DNA of 64,000 bases, from assembly GCA_025345505.1 (NCBI GenBank), contig JANVCC010000261.1:5281301-5345300 (forward strand), written 5' to 3'. This DNA comes from Todiramphus chloris collaris (lineage: Eukaryota > Chordata > Aves > Coraciiformes > Alcedinidae). Positions 1-10,026 of the stretch are shown here, piece by piece. The position numbers and the translations under genes are program-made. Each line of letters opens with the position of its first letter. Positions within the stretch are counted from its first letter, which is position 1. Below the pieces are notes generated by a model. The model did not search any database. It saw only the letters and a list, made by a program, of their open reading frames with translations, and was not told the origin of the DNA.

Positions 1-768
1 TTCTCCCCCCTTTAGAAAAAGGGGGTTTTGCTCAGCATCCGCACGCAAACTTACTTGAATGCCTTGTAGCCAGTTTAGCCCAGAGACCAAAGGATACCCC
101 GCACCCGAGGAGTCCTACATGTGTGAGCACCATCATTACACTGGCAGAGCAACCGAGAGCCGCCTCCTTTCCTTTACCAACATCCTCCTGGGACTGATCT
201 CTCTCTCCTCTGGTCCAATATCCGAGCCTATCTCGTATATATCTGGTTTGGTTGGGTTTTTTTTGTTGTTGTTGTTGTGTGGTTTTTGTTTTTTGTTTTT
301 TTCTCTTCTCCATCTGCTGGGATTGCGAAGTAAATAGAGGAAAATTCCTAAAAGGGCATCTGAAAATTCAGTGGGACTGAATATGAGGAAGTGAAATGCT
401 CACAGACCGTTATTTTTTCTATATATATTTTTAATTAAAAAATAGATACTTAAAACGCGGATCGGATGTATTAGGCTTAGAAAATAGCAGGTAAGAACTT
501 TCTTTCTTTCAAGTACCTTCATGCCCGGAGCGGGGATATCTAAAGCAAAGCCGCCCAGCCGTGGAATAAAGGGGGAGCAAAGAGACCAGTTTGCCCTTCA
601 GTGCTTCCTCCATCCTGCGCGGCGAGGCGGCTTTAGGAGAGGCACAGCCCGCCAGGACACAGCCAGCCCTTCGAAAAGGCAGCCCAGGGCTGCTGGGGCG
701 GAGGAGGGGGGGCTTTTTTTTCTTCTTTCCTTTTTTTTTTTTTCCTTCCCTTCACCTGCGCTGTCCAG

Positions 769-888
769 AGTGAATCCGAGTGCAGCTGATGTACGGAAAA
801 GAAGAAGGATCCGAGTCAATATTTTCTTTTCTCTTCGCTAAGCCGAGGGATAGGATTTTAATTATTTATCCACCCGAACCCTCGCCGG
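769..888 (+). other. Possible untranslated exon in the 5' leader
   Basis: A long pyrimidine tract (about 711-760) runs into CTGTCCAG ending at 768, a good acceptor. It is followed 120 bases later by CGG|GTAAGA at 889, a plausible donor. A second consensus donor, CAG|GTAAGA, lies at 488-496, and ACTAG ending at 1377 could serve as an acceptor just before the start codon. Together they permit a noncoding 5' exon chain. No transcript evidence is available, so this remains a hypothesis. Confidence 0.25.
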
Positions 889-1275
889 GTAAGACGCTGC
901 TGGAGCCAGTGGGATAGTCCTGCCTTGCACAATTATTAAAAGAGACTGATCACGTACAGTGGAAGGATAAGAGGAGCCTCTACCGGACCCGTTTTGCCTC
1001 CTGTGAAACAAAAAATAATGGAGAACATTGCCACACTATTGAATTGATTGCCACCCCCCCACCCCCCCTCACCCATCCCCCTCCCGGCCCCCCAACCCCC
1101 CCCTCACCACCACCACCACAACAACAACAAAAAAAAAAATCCGCTGGGATCTGCCTGCTCCGGGACCTCCTTCGCTCCGGCTCGGAGGTGGATGCATTTT
1201 TCATGAGCGCTGGGTGAACAGGTGCAAAGTGCGGCGGGGCGGCCCGGCCCCGCACCCCGGCCCGCGTCGGGGCGG

Positions 1276-1373
1276 CGTGTGCGTGTGTCGGTGTGTCCGT
1301 GTGTGCCTCTGTCCGTCCGTCCGTCCGTGTGTGTGTGTGTGCGCCCCGGCGTGTGCATGTGTGCGTGTGTGTA
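1276..1373 (+). repeat. GT-rich and CCGT microsatellite in the NOL4 5' leader
   Basis: The tract has interrupted GT repeats, a CCGT tetranucleotide run (about 1311-1328) and further GT repeats, ending ten bases before the start codon. It is likely length-variable. If it is in the mRNA, it forms most of the proximal leader. In the reverse reading it gives long spurious His/Thr-rich ORFs. Confidence 0.85.
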
Positions 1374-1377
1374 CTAG
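1357..1377 (+). promoter_or_regulatory. Short upstream ORF (6 residues), in frame with NOL4
   Basis: ATG at 1357 opens MCVCVY and ends with TAG at 1375-1377, leaving only six bases before the NOL4 ATG at 1384. It is in the same frame as NOL4, so it also proves that the main frame cannot extend further upstream. If included in the mRNA it could reduce initiation at NOL4. Two other tiny overlapping ORFs lie at 1192-1206 and 1203-1217. Confidence 0.5.
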
Positions 1378-1383
1378 GGGATT

Positions 1384-1650
1384 ATGGAGAGCAGCGACCG
1401 GGACATGTACCGCCAGTTTCAAGACTGGTGTCTCAGGACTTACGGGGACTCAGGAAAAACCAAGACGGTGACCCGTAAAAAATACGACCGGATCGTCCAG
1501 CTCCTGAACGGCTCCGAGTCGAGCTCCACGGATAATGCCAAATTCAAATTCTGGGTCAAATCTAAAGGCTTCCAGCTCGGCAACTCGGACGAGGTCAGTG
1601 GTGGTGCTGGAGGAGGGAAGCAAGTGCTGTACGTGCCAGTCAAAACCACG
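1384..1650 (+). CDS. NOL4: NOL4 coding exon 1 (residues 1-89)
   Basis: The exon encodes residues 1-89, starting MESSDRDMYRQF. It includes the segment W15-C16-L17, the basic stretch K25-K33, a serine-rich turn (S44-S48), the conserved block around F54-K55-F56-W57-V58-K59, a Gly-rich linker (G73-G78) and the strand-like end V81-L82-Y83-V84-P85-V86. The start is ATG 1384: TAG at 1375-1377 is in frame just upstream, and the context has A at -3 and G at +4. The donor ACG|GTTAGT ends the exon after codon 89, in phase 0. The linker residues (N67-S68 and S72) differ from the mammalian protein as I remember it, so this is the least conserved part of an otherwise nearly invariant exon. It lies inside a CpG island. 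Confidence 0.96.
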
Positions 1651-1901
1651 GTTAGTAGAGAATTGTCTTCCTTGTTCTATGTCGGCCGCTGCAGCCCGCT
1701 CCGGGAGCGAGAGGCACAGGGGGAGCCGCAGCCACAGTTGGCTCCTTCCTCCCTCTTCCCCCAAGTCATCATCACCATGTTGCGTTTGCCTGTCACATTA
1801 TACACCGCCGAGGTCTTTGTGGGTCCTTTTATTTAAAGCGATCGTGCTCACGATAACACCCTGCCGGGTCGGTGTCGTTCTCCTCTTCGTCTCGTCCCGT
1901 T

Positions 1902-1922
1902 CCCCCCCCCCCCCCCCCCCCC
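1902..1922. repeat. Poly-C tract (21 C)
   Basis: An uninterrupted run of C lies in the first 300 bases of intron 1. The length may be unreliable because sequencing of such runs is error-prone. Confidence 0.9.
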
Positions 1923-2074
1923 ACCTCCCGGGCCGCCGCGGCGGGTCCGGGGTGCGCTATTGTCCCGCCGCCGCTCCGGCCATTGTGCCGGGCCCCGGGC
2001 AGCGGCCCCCGCGGATGGCAGCGCACGGGGGTAGCCTGCCTGGCACAAAGCCAAGCCAGGCGCCCGTCGGTGAT

Positions 2075-2076
<2 letters not shown>

Positions 2077-2105
<29 letters not shown>
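2077..2105. repeat. Poly-G tract (29 G)
   Basis: An uninterrupted run of G lies about 155 bases downstream of the C tract. It could form a G-quadruplex or pair with the upstream C tract. The exact length is uncertain for technical reasons. Confidence 0.9.
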
Positions 2106-2716
2106 TGTTTCCCCGGGATATCGGTTGGGTTTTTTTTTCCTCGCTTTTATTAATTTTTTTTTAAATTTCATTTTTATTATAATTATTTTATTGTTAGCCC
2201 GCAGCCCTTGAGCCGCCGAGCGGCACGAATGTGCCGAGCTGGCTGGGAACAGCCGGCTGCGATAGTAACGGCGGCGGGGAGAGAGGATGCTCAACAAAGG
2301 GAGAGGGGGTTCCGCATGACCGAAGGAAGGGTGTATTTTTGTTCCTCTTTCTGGGGTTGCACGAGTCTCGCAGCCATAAGGCTTACAGCTCGGTGTGATG
2401 CGCCGGGGTAGCGTGGCAGCATCCCCCGGCAGCCGCCGGGCTCGGCACAGCTCTGGCAGCGGGAGAGATGTTCTGCTCGGTGCTGGCAAAAGCGACACGT
2501 TTTCCTATTTAAGAAGATGGGGACTGTTGGCTTCAAGTAGGTTTTGCCTATTGAACTCTCTTAATATATCATTATTCTTACTTCTTATGCTCCGGGTCAC
2601 ACAAGCTAAGCTTCTTTTGTCTGTGCGTGGGGCGGGTGAGGAGGGAGAGCTGAGAAAGGAAACCTGGCAATTAAAAATATTCCTGCCTGGGCATTTGGCT
2701 CGGATGAGCAATATTC

Positions 2717-2752
2717 TTTTTTTTTTCCTTTTTTTTTTTTGGGGGGGGGGGG
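2717..2752. repeat. T-tract followed by G12
   Basis: T10-CC-T12-G12 low-complexity DNA in intron 1, with no further function apparent. Confidence 0.85.
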
Positions 2753-5700
2753 TTGCTGGCAGCTTATTCTATCCTAACAGGAAGGTTGCTGGGTGGCGCA
2801 GCAAAGGGGGCTTCTTGGAAAGTATTCTGGGTTGGGTTGTGACGTAGGCTGCCAGGGAAATCTGCCACTCTCTGCCTCGCTGAAGTCATAAACCTGGGCA
2901 TTCCCAGGGGCCGGCTTGTATTTGCCCCCTTGTCATCAGCACCGTCATGGCTGTGAGGAGGCAGAGGTGGGAAATTAATTTTAAGGAGTTTACAAATGCA
3001 ACGACTGAAAGTGAAAGAGAAGCTCTGGACAGAATTTGTTCCCTCTCTATGGTTTTTATTTACCAAAGCGTTCTAGGTCTGCCTATAGATTCAGGTTATT
3101 TGGCAGATGTCTGTTCTTCCATTAGATGACTGAGGGCAAATCTCTGACCCCAGAGGGTACCGTAGATAGAATTTATAATGAAAACATTGTCTAAAGAAGT
3201 CTCCAGTTAGGTTGGTATTTTAAAATATCACTTCTGCTTACTGAAATAATAATTTTGGAGAGCCAGTAGGCAAGATCATTTACTGCTAGGACTGTCCTTT
3301 TCACTGCGAGTTCAACACTGTAAGCAGATTCAGGATTCTTTAAAATTGCATTGACTATGCTACTAAATGAAAAGACTAACCTGAACTGTACATGAAGGAA
3401 TTGAAAAATGAAGTGCTGTTCTTGGCCTCTAAAACACAGGACTCGGTGAAGACCAGCTTGTGTATTTTCCCTCACCTTTGCTAGGCCAGGAAAGCCTGGA
3501 GTCCCACCTTGCATTCCCTCTTCTATTTTATTTTCAGATCACATAATCAACATTTGGTTTTTTGTTCGGTTGTTTTTTTTCAGAGATTTCAGTCAGAGGT
3601 CTGTATATATGTATCTACATTCATATAGAAGTAACTATCTTTAGATAGCTTGATCAACCAAGCAGGCATACTAATAAAATAAGGATGCCTGCTTATAAAA
3701 TGAAGAAAGGAGAGTTAGCATCACCTATCTGTAGGCCATTCCTGAATATCTCTACATTACTTGATCAGTGACATATAAACAGAAAAGATCTTGCATGTAG
3801 GTAGAAATTCCTCTCGATGTAAATCTGTTGGCCAACATAAATGAGAAAAGGTGATACTCAGCACTCTCATAAAACATTCAGCTCTGAGAACCAAATGCTG
3901 CCTCCCTCCTAAAGCCATGAATCTGGTGTCACTATCCCATCACAAAAGGCAGAGGAGTATTTAAGCAGACCTGCAGGGTGACAATGGTCCGTATGAGCTG
4001 TTGCCAGGGCAGAGGCAGCACCTGCCAGGCACCGAAGGCTCAGAAACAACCCGTTTGACAGAACAGGGATGCAGCCCCTGGCCCAGAGAAAGCCAGTGGC
4101 AAAGCTCCTATTGACTTCAGAGGCCTAGGATTTCATCCAGCCAGGAATGATAAGTTACAGGGGGAAAGACTGGATTTTCATCAGAGAGTAATTGTTGGTA
4201 AGCCCATTCTTAAAAAGCCATTCTCTCATTTCTTTAACTCTTACCAATTATTAAAGAGTTTATTAATTTATGACCAACACCCCCTCTATTTTGTGGTTTA
4301 TTTTTCTCTCTCGTTGTCAACCTGAACACTTGAGCTTGTCCAGTCCACAGAGAGAGCCACAAACAGTGACACCACCAAACTGTGAATCTCTCCTTCATCC
4401 TCTCCCTCCTCTTGTCCATCACTTGATCTCACCATAGGTAAAAGCAGTTTCAATTTAAAATTGATCACTGCTGGCAGCATGAGCACTCCCTCTGCAGTGA
4501 CAGGATGGATGAAATTACAAGTTGGACTCTACAATCACAAGCTGGTCAAAAATAAGCAAATATTCAAATACTTCATTAGGAATTATTCTCTCCTTGAAGC
4601 TTTAAGATTTGCTGCTCAGCTTTGCTGTCAGCCAGAGAGATTTGCTCCTGATGGTGCTGTAATCCACTGCTGCTGGTAATTAGACATCATTACTGCTGCG
4701 TTAAAGGGAAAGAGAGAAGGAGAGAGGACAGGCTGGGGCTAATTAACTACTTGATTCTAATGAAAGAAAGAGAGCCTGATAGCAACTGGGAGGTTGCACC
4801 GGAACAGGCTAGATGTACAACACAGACTTAATTGAAGCAGGGGTGTCTTGCAGTCTCACAGTAGCTGAGGCTTGGTCTACTTTCATATTCTGTGGGCAGC
4901 AACGCACGAAGTATTCCTCTGTTTTTCCCTTGCCTGGTTGGTAAGTAGCTCAAAATCACAGGCCTGTCTTCAATAGCAAGTTTAAGCATGCCAGCAAGGA
5001 GAACGCATAGATGATTATGTGCCGGCTTAATCTATTTTATGGGTATGGTCTCCTCAAGAGCAACAGGAACAAATCAATTTCTGATTGTTCACATCCCTCT
5101 GTGGCCTGGGAGATGCACTTTTGGTCACCAGGCAACAACATCCCCTGCAAAACAGCCATTTTAGGTCCAGAGTGGGACAGCACACGGTGAGGTATTCCTG
5201 ATGCAACCCAGTGAGTACCTCACGTCTGCAACTTTCCCGATTGCTACCGTTGCCACCAGAGGTTTTCTTTCATTAAGCCCAAGCTGCACTTTATGAAAGT
5301 AGTGAAATTGTGCCTAGCTCAGGCACGCTGTACAAACACGTTAGGCTAACACACATGCCAAATGGCTGACAGTACTGACTTTTACTGGTTGGTACTCACA
5401 ATCCCCAAGGAGCCATGGAGTTAATATTTCTCATCTAATATTTTTTCTGAGGACAGACATGATTTTTATGGTGGATTTTTGGGTGTGTATTTTCTGCACA
5501 GTTCTTTAACTGGAACTGTTTATCAGTCAGTAACTTGAAAACGAATTTCTTATCGCCACTTTTCATTCTCTTGCTTGAGGTTGTCCATAGAAACAAATAT
5601 GTCTCCTAAAATCAGTCTCGATTTAAAAATAAGTTATAAAATGGTGGCCCAAGCTGTATCAGTGGATTCTAAGCAGAAGTTTCATTTAAAAAAGAAAGGC

Positions 5701-8700
5701 CAAGATGACTGCAAGATACCTCTCAAATACAGAATTTACACAGTATTAGCAAAGTAATAGAATATAACCTCAAAGGCCAAGTTCAGATTGCTTTTATGTC
5801 ATTATTAATATGGAATGATTCTACTGACTTTAATAAAATCATAAACCTAATGTATGAATTTTCCCATGCCTTCTTTTATATTTCCCAACTACGAGCACAG
5901 AATGAACTTCCATTCAGAAACCAAATTTTGTTCAGTTGAGTTAAATCTTTAGATGCTCCAGGAGGGTCTGGTAGCCCCTGGATTGCCATTAGCAGACCAG
6001 GGAGGCTCTCTGCAGCTGCAAGGCTGTGCTACTGAAACTGATGGCAGGATTTAGGGCTTAAAATCATGGGCTAGTCACCTCTAGGGAACTGGCTATATCC
6101 CAGCCCACCTCTTGTTCTGTTACTGATGAAGAACAGTAGATGGACGTATGAGTTCATTGCTTGTTTGCTTTTATATAAATGACTTTGTTTATAAACATTA
6201 GAAGAAACAGATCACAGTATGAATAGCTTATATGTCAAAATATGGTGCTTCGAATTATCGTGTTTTAAAATCATTTAAATGTATTTAAATTCATCAATTC
6301 ATTTAAAAATCATTTCAATTCATTGCATTTCTCCCTATTTTTGGAGCCATCAGTATAAAAAGTGAATAAGTGTTTGTTGAATATACAGTGGTAGCTCTTT
6401 AGCCCGCTGAGCTGCCAGCACAGGATGCAGTAAGTACCACGGGAAGGTGATGCTGAGGGTGATGCTGAGGGTGAGCTGCAATTCATCCCAAAGTGCAGTT
6501 CTGCAGTAGTTTACAGTCCCGCTAAATGCACCTTCCAGGCTCAGAAGCGGTATTCGAGCCCTGCTGTATCTGTCCCACTTTAACTGCCCACCACGTTTTC
6601 CTTAACCCCTGTTCAGGTCACCAGAGCTCCATCTCCTCCAGTTACCCGCAGCCTCTGCTCTGCTGTTTGCAGACTCCCGATGGACTCGGTGAGGAGGAGG
6701 ATGGTGAATCAGACAGACAGTGCCTGGAAAATGGTCGTAGCAGATGGAACGAAACCGGTTTAGTTGGCAGCTCTTAATGCAAAGCATTCAGTGAGGTGTT
6801 CCTGAATAAAGAGAACAACCCCGTCCTGCAGTGTAAAAGCAGTGAAGCAGCCATCTCGAAGCGGCCGGCCCCGTGTGCGTGCGGGAGAGAGGCAAAGGGA
6901 AACGAGGGGCTGAGATTCCTTGGTAGCAACGCTAAGCTAGAATTTTCCAAAGAAACTTGAGCCAAAGAGAGCAAAATTTTAAAGAGGGAGCATTTAAAAT
7001 CGTTTCTTCTCTAAAACTAGAGACTGTGAAGGTTACTTTAGAAACACTGAACAGCGTGTAGCAGGAGCCTAACTAGAAACATTGAATTGGGTGTAGCAGT
7101 ACCCTAAGAAAAACTACTACGGATGTATCCATCCCACCTATATAATGAGACAAGACTGCAGATTGAGTGCTATCCCCTGGTAAAGTCCAGGCTTGTAGCT
7201 CAAAAGCCTAAATCTTTCCAGTGATCCAAAATAGAACCTCCCAGTTTCATTCTCATGCTGCTGTGAACCTTTGCTGAGAAGGCTAAGGTGGCAGTGACCT
7301 TGGTTCTTCACTCTCCTACCCTCAGCCTGTTGTCAGTGAAGCTGCACAGGATTTGGTGACAATACGGCACGGCTGGGACTCCAGCTCAGACATTTCAGCC
7401 CTGATTTTCTTTAGCTGCACCGAGTGGTGTTTCTGTGGCTACACAGCTATGTGATCAGTGGGAAAGAAGCAGACATTTGCTAGCAGGTTAGTGCCAAAAT
7501 GGGCTGATAGGCATCAGTCCAGCAGACTTCTGATCTTTTTACAGAGAAAGTTTCTTTCTGTATCTTCTGGGGTGATCACCATTGCTCTTGTTCAACACCC
7601 TAGACAGAAAGAGACTGGAGAGACTACACACATAGATACACAGAAAGACTCCGTGTGGAGAGGGCTTATCCTGGACACATGCCCCTGGGGGAAGAGGGCT
7701 AATGCTAGTGCTGGCTGAATGTGGGAGTTAATGATTCAAATTCCATTTTACGCTACAGAAATAAATTAAAATTGGCTGACATTGAACTGTGAGTTCTGGT
7801 CTGCTGTTGAAAGGAGGCAACCAGCAGCTGCTGGGTTTGGTCTGAAGGAAGCTGTTTGGGTCCTGATCTTTCCCCATGCGCAGGATACACCTGCTGAACT
7901 TTGCTGGTAAAAGAGGAACAAAACAAGCAGGGCAAACGTTGAAGAGAGACACAAAAGAGGTAGCTGTGGAGAAGCAGTGTAAGACAGTGTGGCAAGAAAC
8001 ACTTCCCAGGAGGCTCTCACCAGATTCTGCAGCCTCCCATGCATCATAGAGGGTCACAGGAATACGTTTTCCTTTGTTAAGTAGGTTGACACTGATCAAC
8101 ACAGCCTCCAAAATAAGTAGAGCTTTCCGGGACGTAAAATATGTTTTTAAACCTTCCCAAATCCTCTCTGACTTCAGAAAACTCAGGAGATATTAGCTGG
8201 TGCATGAGAATTGTTTGCATTGTCCTGCAGCAACACTGAAAGTGATCCTGTAGCTTTCTGAAATTACCTTTTTTTTTCTGTTCAATTTAAATAGATGAGC
8301 CTCAAAACCTTACATTTCCACTAGCAAGGTATTTTTAATATGGTTTATAAGCATGAAATAGTCACGTAGGCATTGCCAGACTTGCCAGAAGTTATGGTGT
8401 TGAACATTCTTCTGGATGCAAATGGATTTTCATAGCAATGATCAACTTTATCACAGATAGTTGTACAGGCTTCTAACTGCTTATTCAGTAACTCTGCAAA
8501 CTGCAAAACCTGACAGTTACTACGTGCATCTGCAGGGATTACAGCTAGTTGTTGAAATTGAATTGTAGGGTTTGAACCTTTTAGTTGTACATGTGGATAC
8601 TCTTCAACTTAAGGGGCTATTTTACTTAATAAATCTGATCTATGTTAGAGTTAACCTCAAGTAAAGACTTCTGTCAGAAATAAATATTCTGTATAGACTT

Positions 8701-9962
8701 GGAAGGACAATTTTTATTAAATGACCTACTTGAGTTTAGGATGAAAAACTCATGCAACCTTTTTCACTTGAGAGCATGTAATTAAGCTCCTCTGGGAAAT
8801 GAGAGATTTTATATATTATATTGCCAGTAAGGTCTGTGTGTCTGAAAGTTCTGTAAATTTTGTTACCCCAAAGTTTTTAATACAACAAGAGATGGATGCT
8901 GTAACACTTTGACTGTACTTAAGAAAACTTAGGAGGTGAGATCACTTGCACTTAAATGACTTACGACTCTAACTCACCACGTCTTGCGATTGCTCTCTAT
9001 TGCCTCTGGACTTACACACCCCGGTACCCATTCTGCCAGGTGCATTTTATAGAAAACTTTTGTTCAAGGTAGATCCAGAGCTGAAGTAGCTGCCACTAAA
9101 TCATGAGCTATCCGTAGGGTAAAGCAGAATTGTATTGGCATATGGGAAATCAAACCTGCGAATGGGCTAATGCTCACTACCCTGAGCTGATAGAAGATGA
9201 GTAACAACCAAGTCATTATACAAGTATTTAGATACAAGAAGAAAAGAACAGCTAAGATATGGCCAGAGGACTCAGCAGACAGGAAAGACAAGGAGCAGAA
9301 AAAGTTTTCACAGAACTTCATTTTTCAGCATGTATCTTTTGTGTTGTGGGTGAGGAGGAAATAACTGTCCTGGGTTTTCATTTTTTCAGGTGATGAAACT
9401 AAAGAATGGTCAGAAATAGAGGAATAAAAAAAGAGGTTACAGCAAATCAAGCTATTAAATTGTAGTGCATCACTGGGACTAATACAAATCTGAGAACATG
9501 AAAAAACTTAAGAATGAAGTAACTAAAATATTATTAAAGTATATAATCTGCCGCTATGTACAGCAGTGATACTGGTAGATGGCCAAAAATGTATGAGAAA
9601 GAGAAAGAAAAGGTAGTTATGATAGTTCATAGAAATGACAGACCAGTGAACCATATTTCAATACCAGAAAAAAAAAAAAAAATCAGTAAGAAAATAACTA
9701 AAACCAGAGTTGTTAAGTGTCAGTATGAACTATATCTGGTTGGTGCAACTAGTTGGGATTTTGTAAGGGTTAACTGTGTTCCTCTAACCTGCCCTGGTCA
9801 GAAGTCTTTTAAATAATGTTCATGTCTTGCTTCCTTCTGAAATGAAACCAATCTGACACTGACTTTACTAAAGCAGTGTTGAAACTTTGTCTGCGATGAC
9901 AAATAAAACTCCTGAATGGCTGGGAAGCCAGGGGAAGAATACGAGAGCGATACAAACACAGT

Positions 9963-10026
9963 TGTGTGTGTATATAAGTATGCAAAAGTATGTGTGTATA
10001 AGAATATATGTATAAATACACACACA
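9963..10026. repeat. Imperfect inverted TG/CA repeat
   Basis: TGTGTGTGTAT at 9963-9973 is complementary to ATACACACACA at 10016-10026. The AT-rich DNA in between also partly pairs. The sequence could form a hairpin, and the likely origin is a TG/TA microsatellite. Confidence 0.65.

Larger units (their letters stand above)
1..1383 (+). promoter_or_regulatory. NOL4: NOL4 5' flank and 5' leader
   Basis: This is sequence upstream of the NOL4 start codon. The first 500 bases are AT-rich with T/G-rich low-complexity DNA (about 258-330) and an AT stretch at 418-450 with TATATATAT, which could only loosely be called TATA-like. From about 520 CpG content rises. A long pyrimidine tract occupies about 711-760. 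C-rich DNA (about 1052-1107) and a CAC/CAA tract (about 1107-1128) lie nearer to the gene. The transcription start cannot be fixed from sequence. A CpG-island promoter with dispersed starts is the most likely type. Confidence 0.7.
1140..2290. promoter_or_regulatory. CpG island over NOL4 exon 1
   Basis: This stretch is GC-rich and dense in CpG compared with the surrounding intronic DNA. It covers the end of the 5' leader, coding exon 1 and the first several hundred bases of intron 1. Boundaries are by eye. It contains the GT/CCGT repeat, a C21 run and a G29 run. The island fits the usual 5'-end promoter island of a vertebrate gene. Confidence 0.8.

Noticed and set aside
418..450. TATATATAT stretch as a TATA box
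   Set aside because: It is part of a wider AT-rich tract about 950 bases before the start codon, without other core promoter signals. The CpG island is the better promoter candidate.
1384..1650. Exon 1 as the paralogue NOL4L
   Set aside because: The protein in exons 1-5 matches NOL4 as I remember it, including residues 215-258, where NOL4L differs at many positions.
1535..2498. Long open frames around exon 1 (+ strand 1535-2164 and - strand 1848-2498)
   Set aside because: They are shadows of the GC-rich island. They read through the C21 and G29 tracts and overlap the real NOL4 frame at its start.
9556..9816. 86-codon Lys-rich frame in intron 1
   Set aside because: It passes through an A-tract, is rich in Lys from AAA codons and has no recognised similarity.
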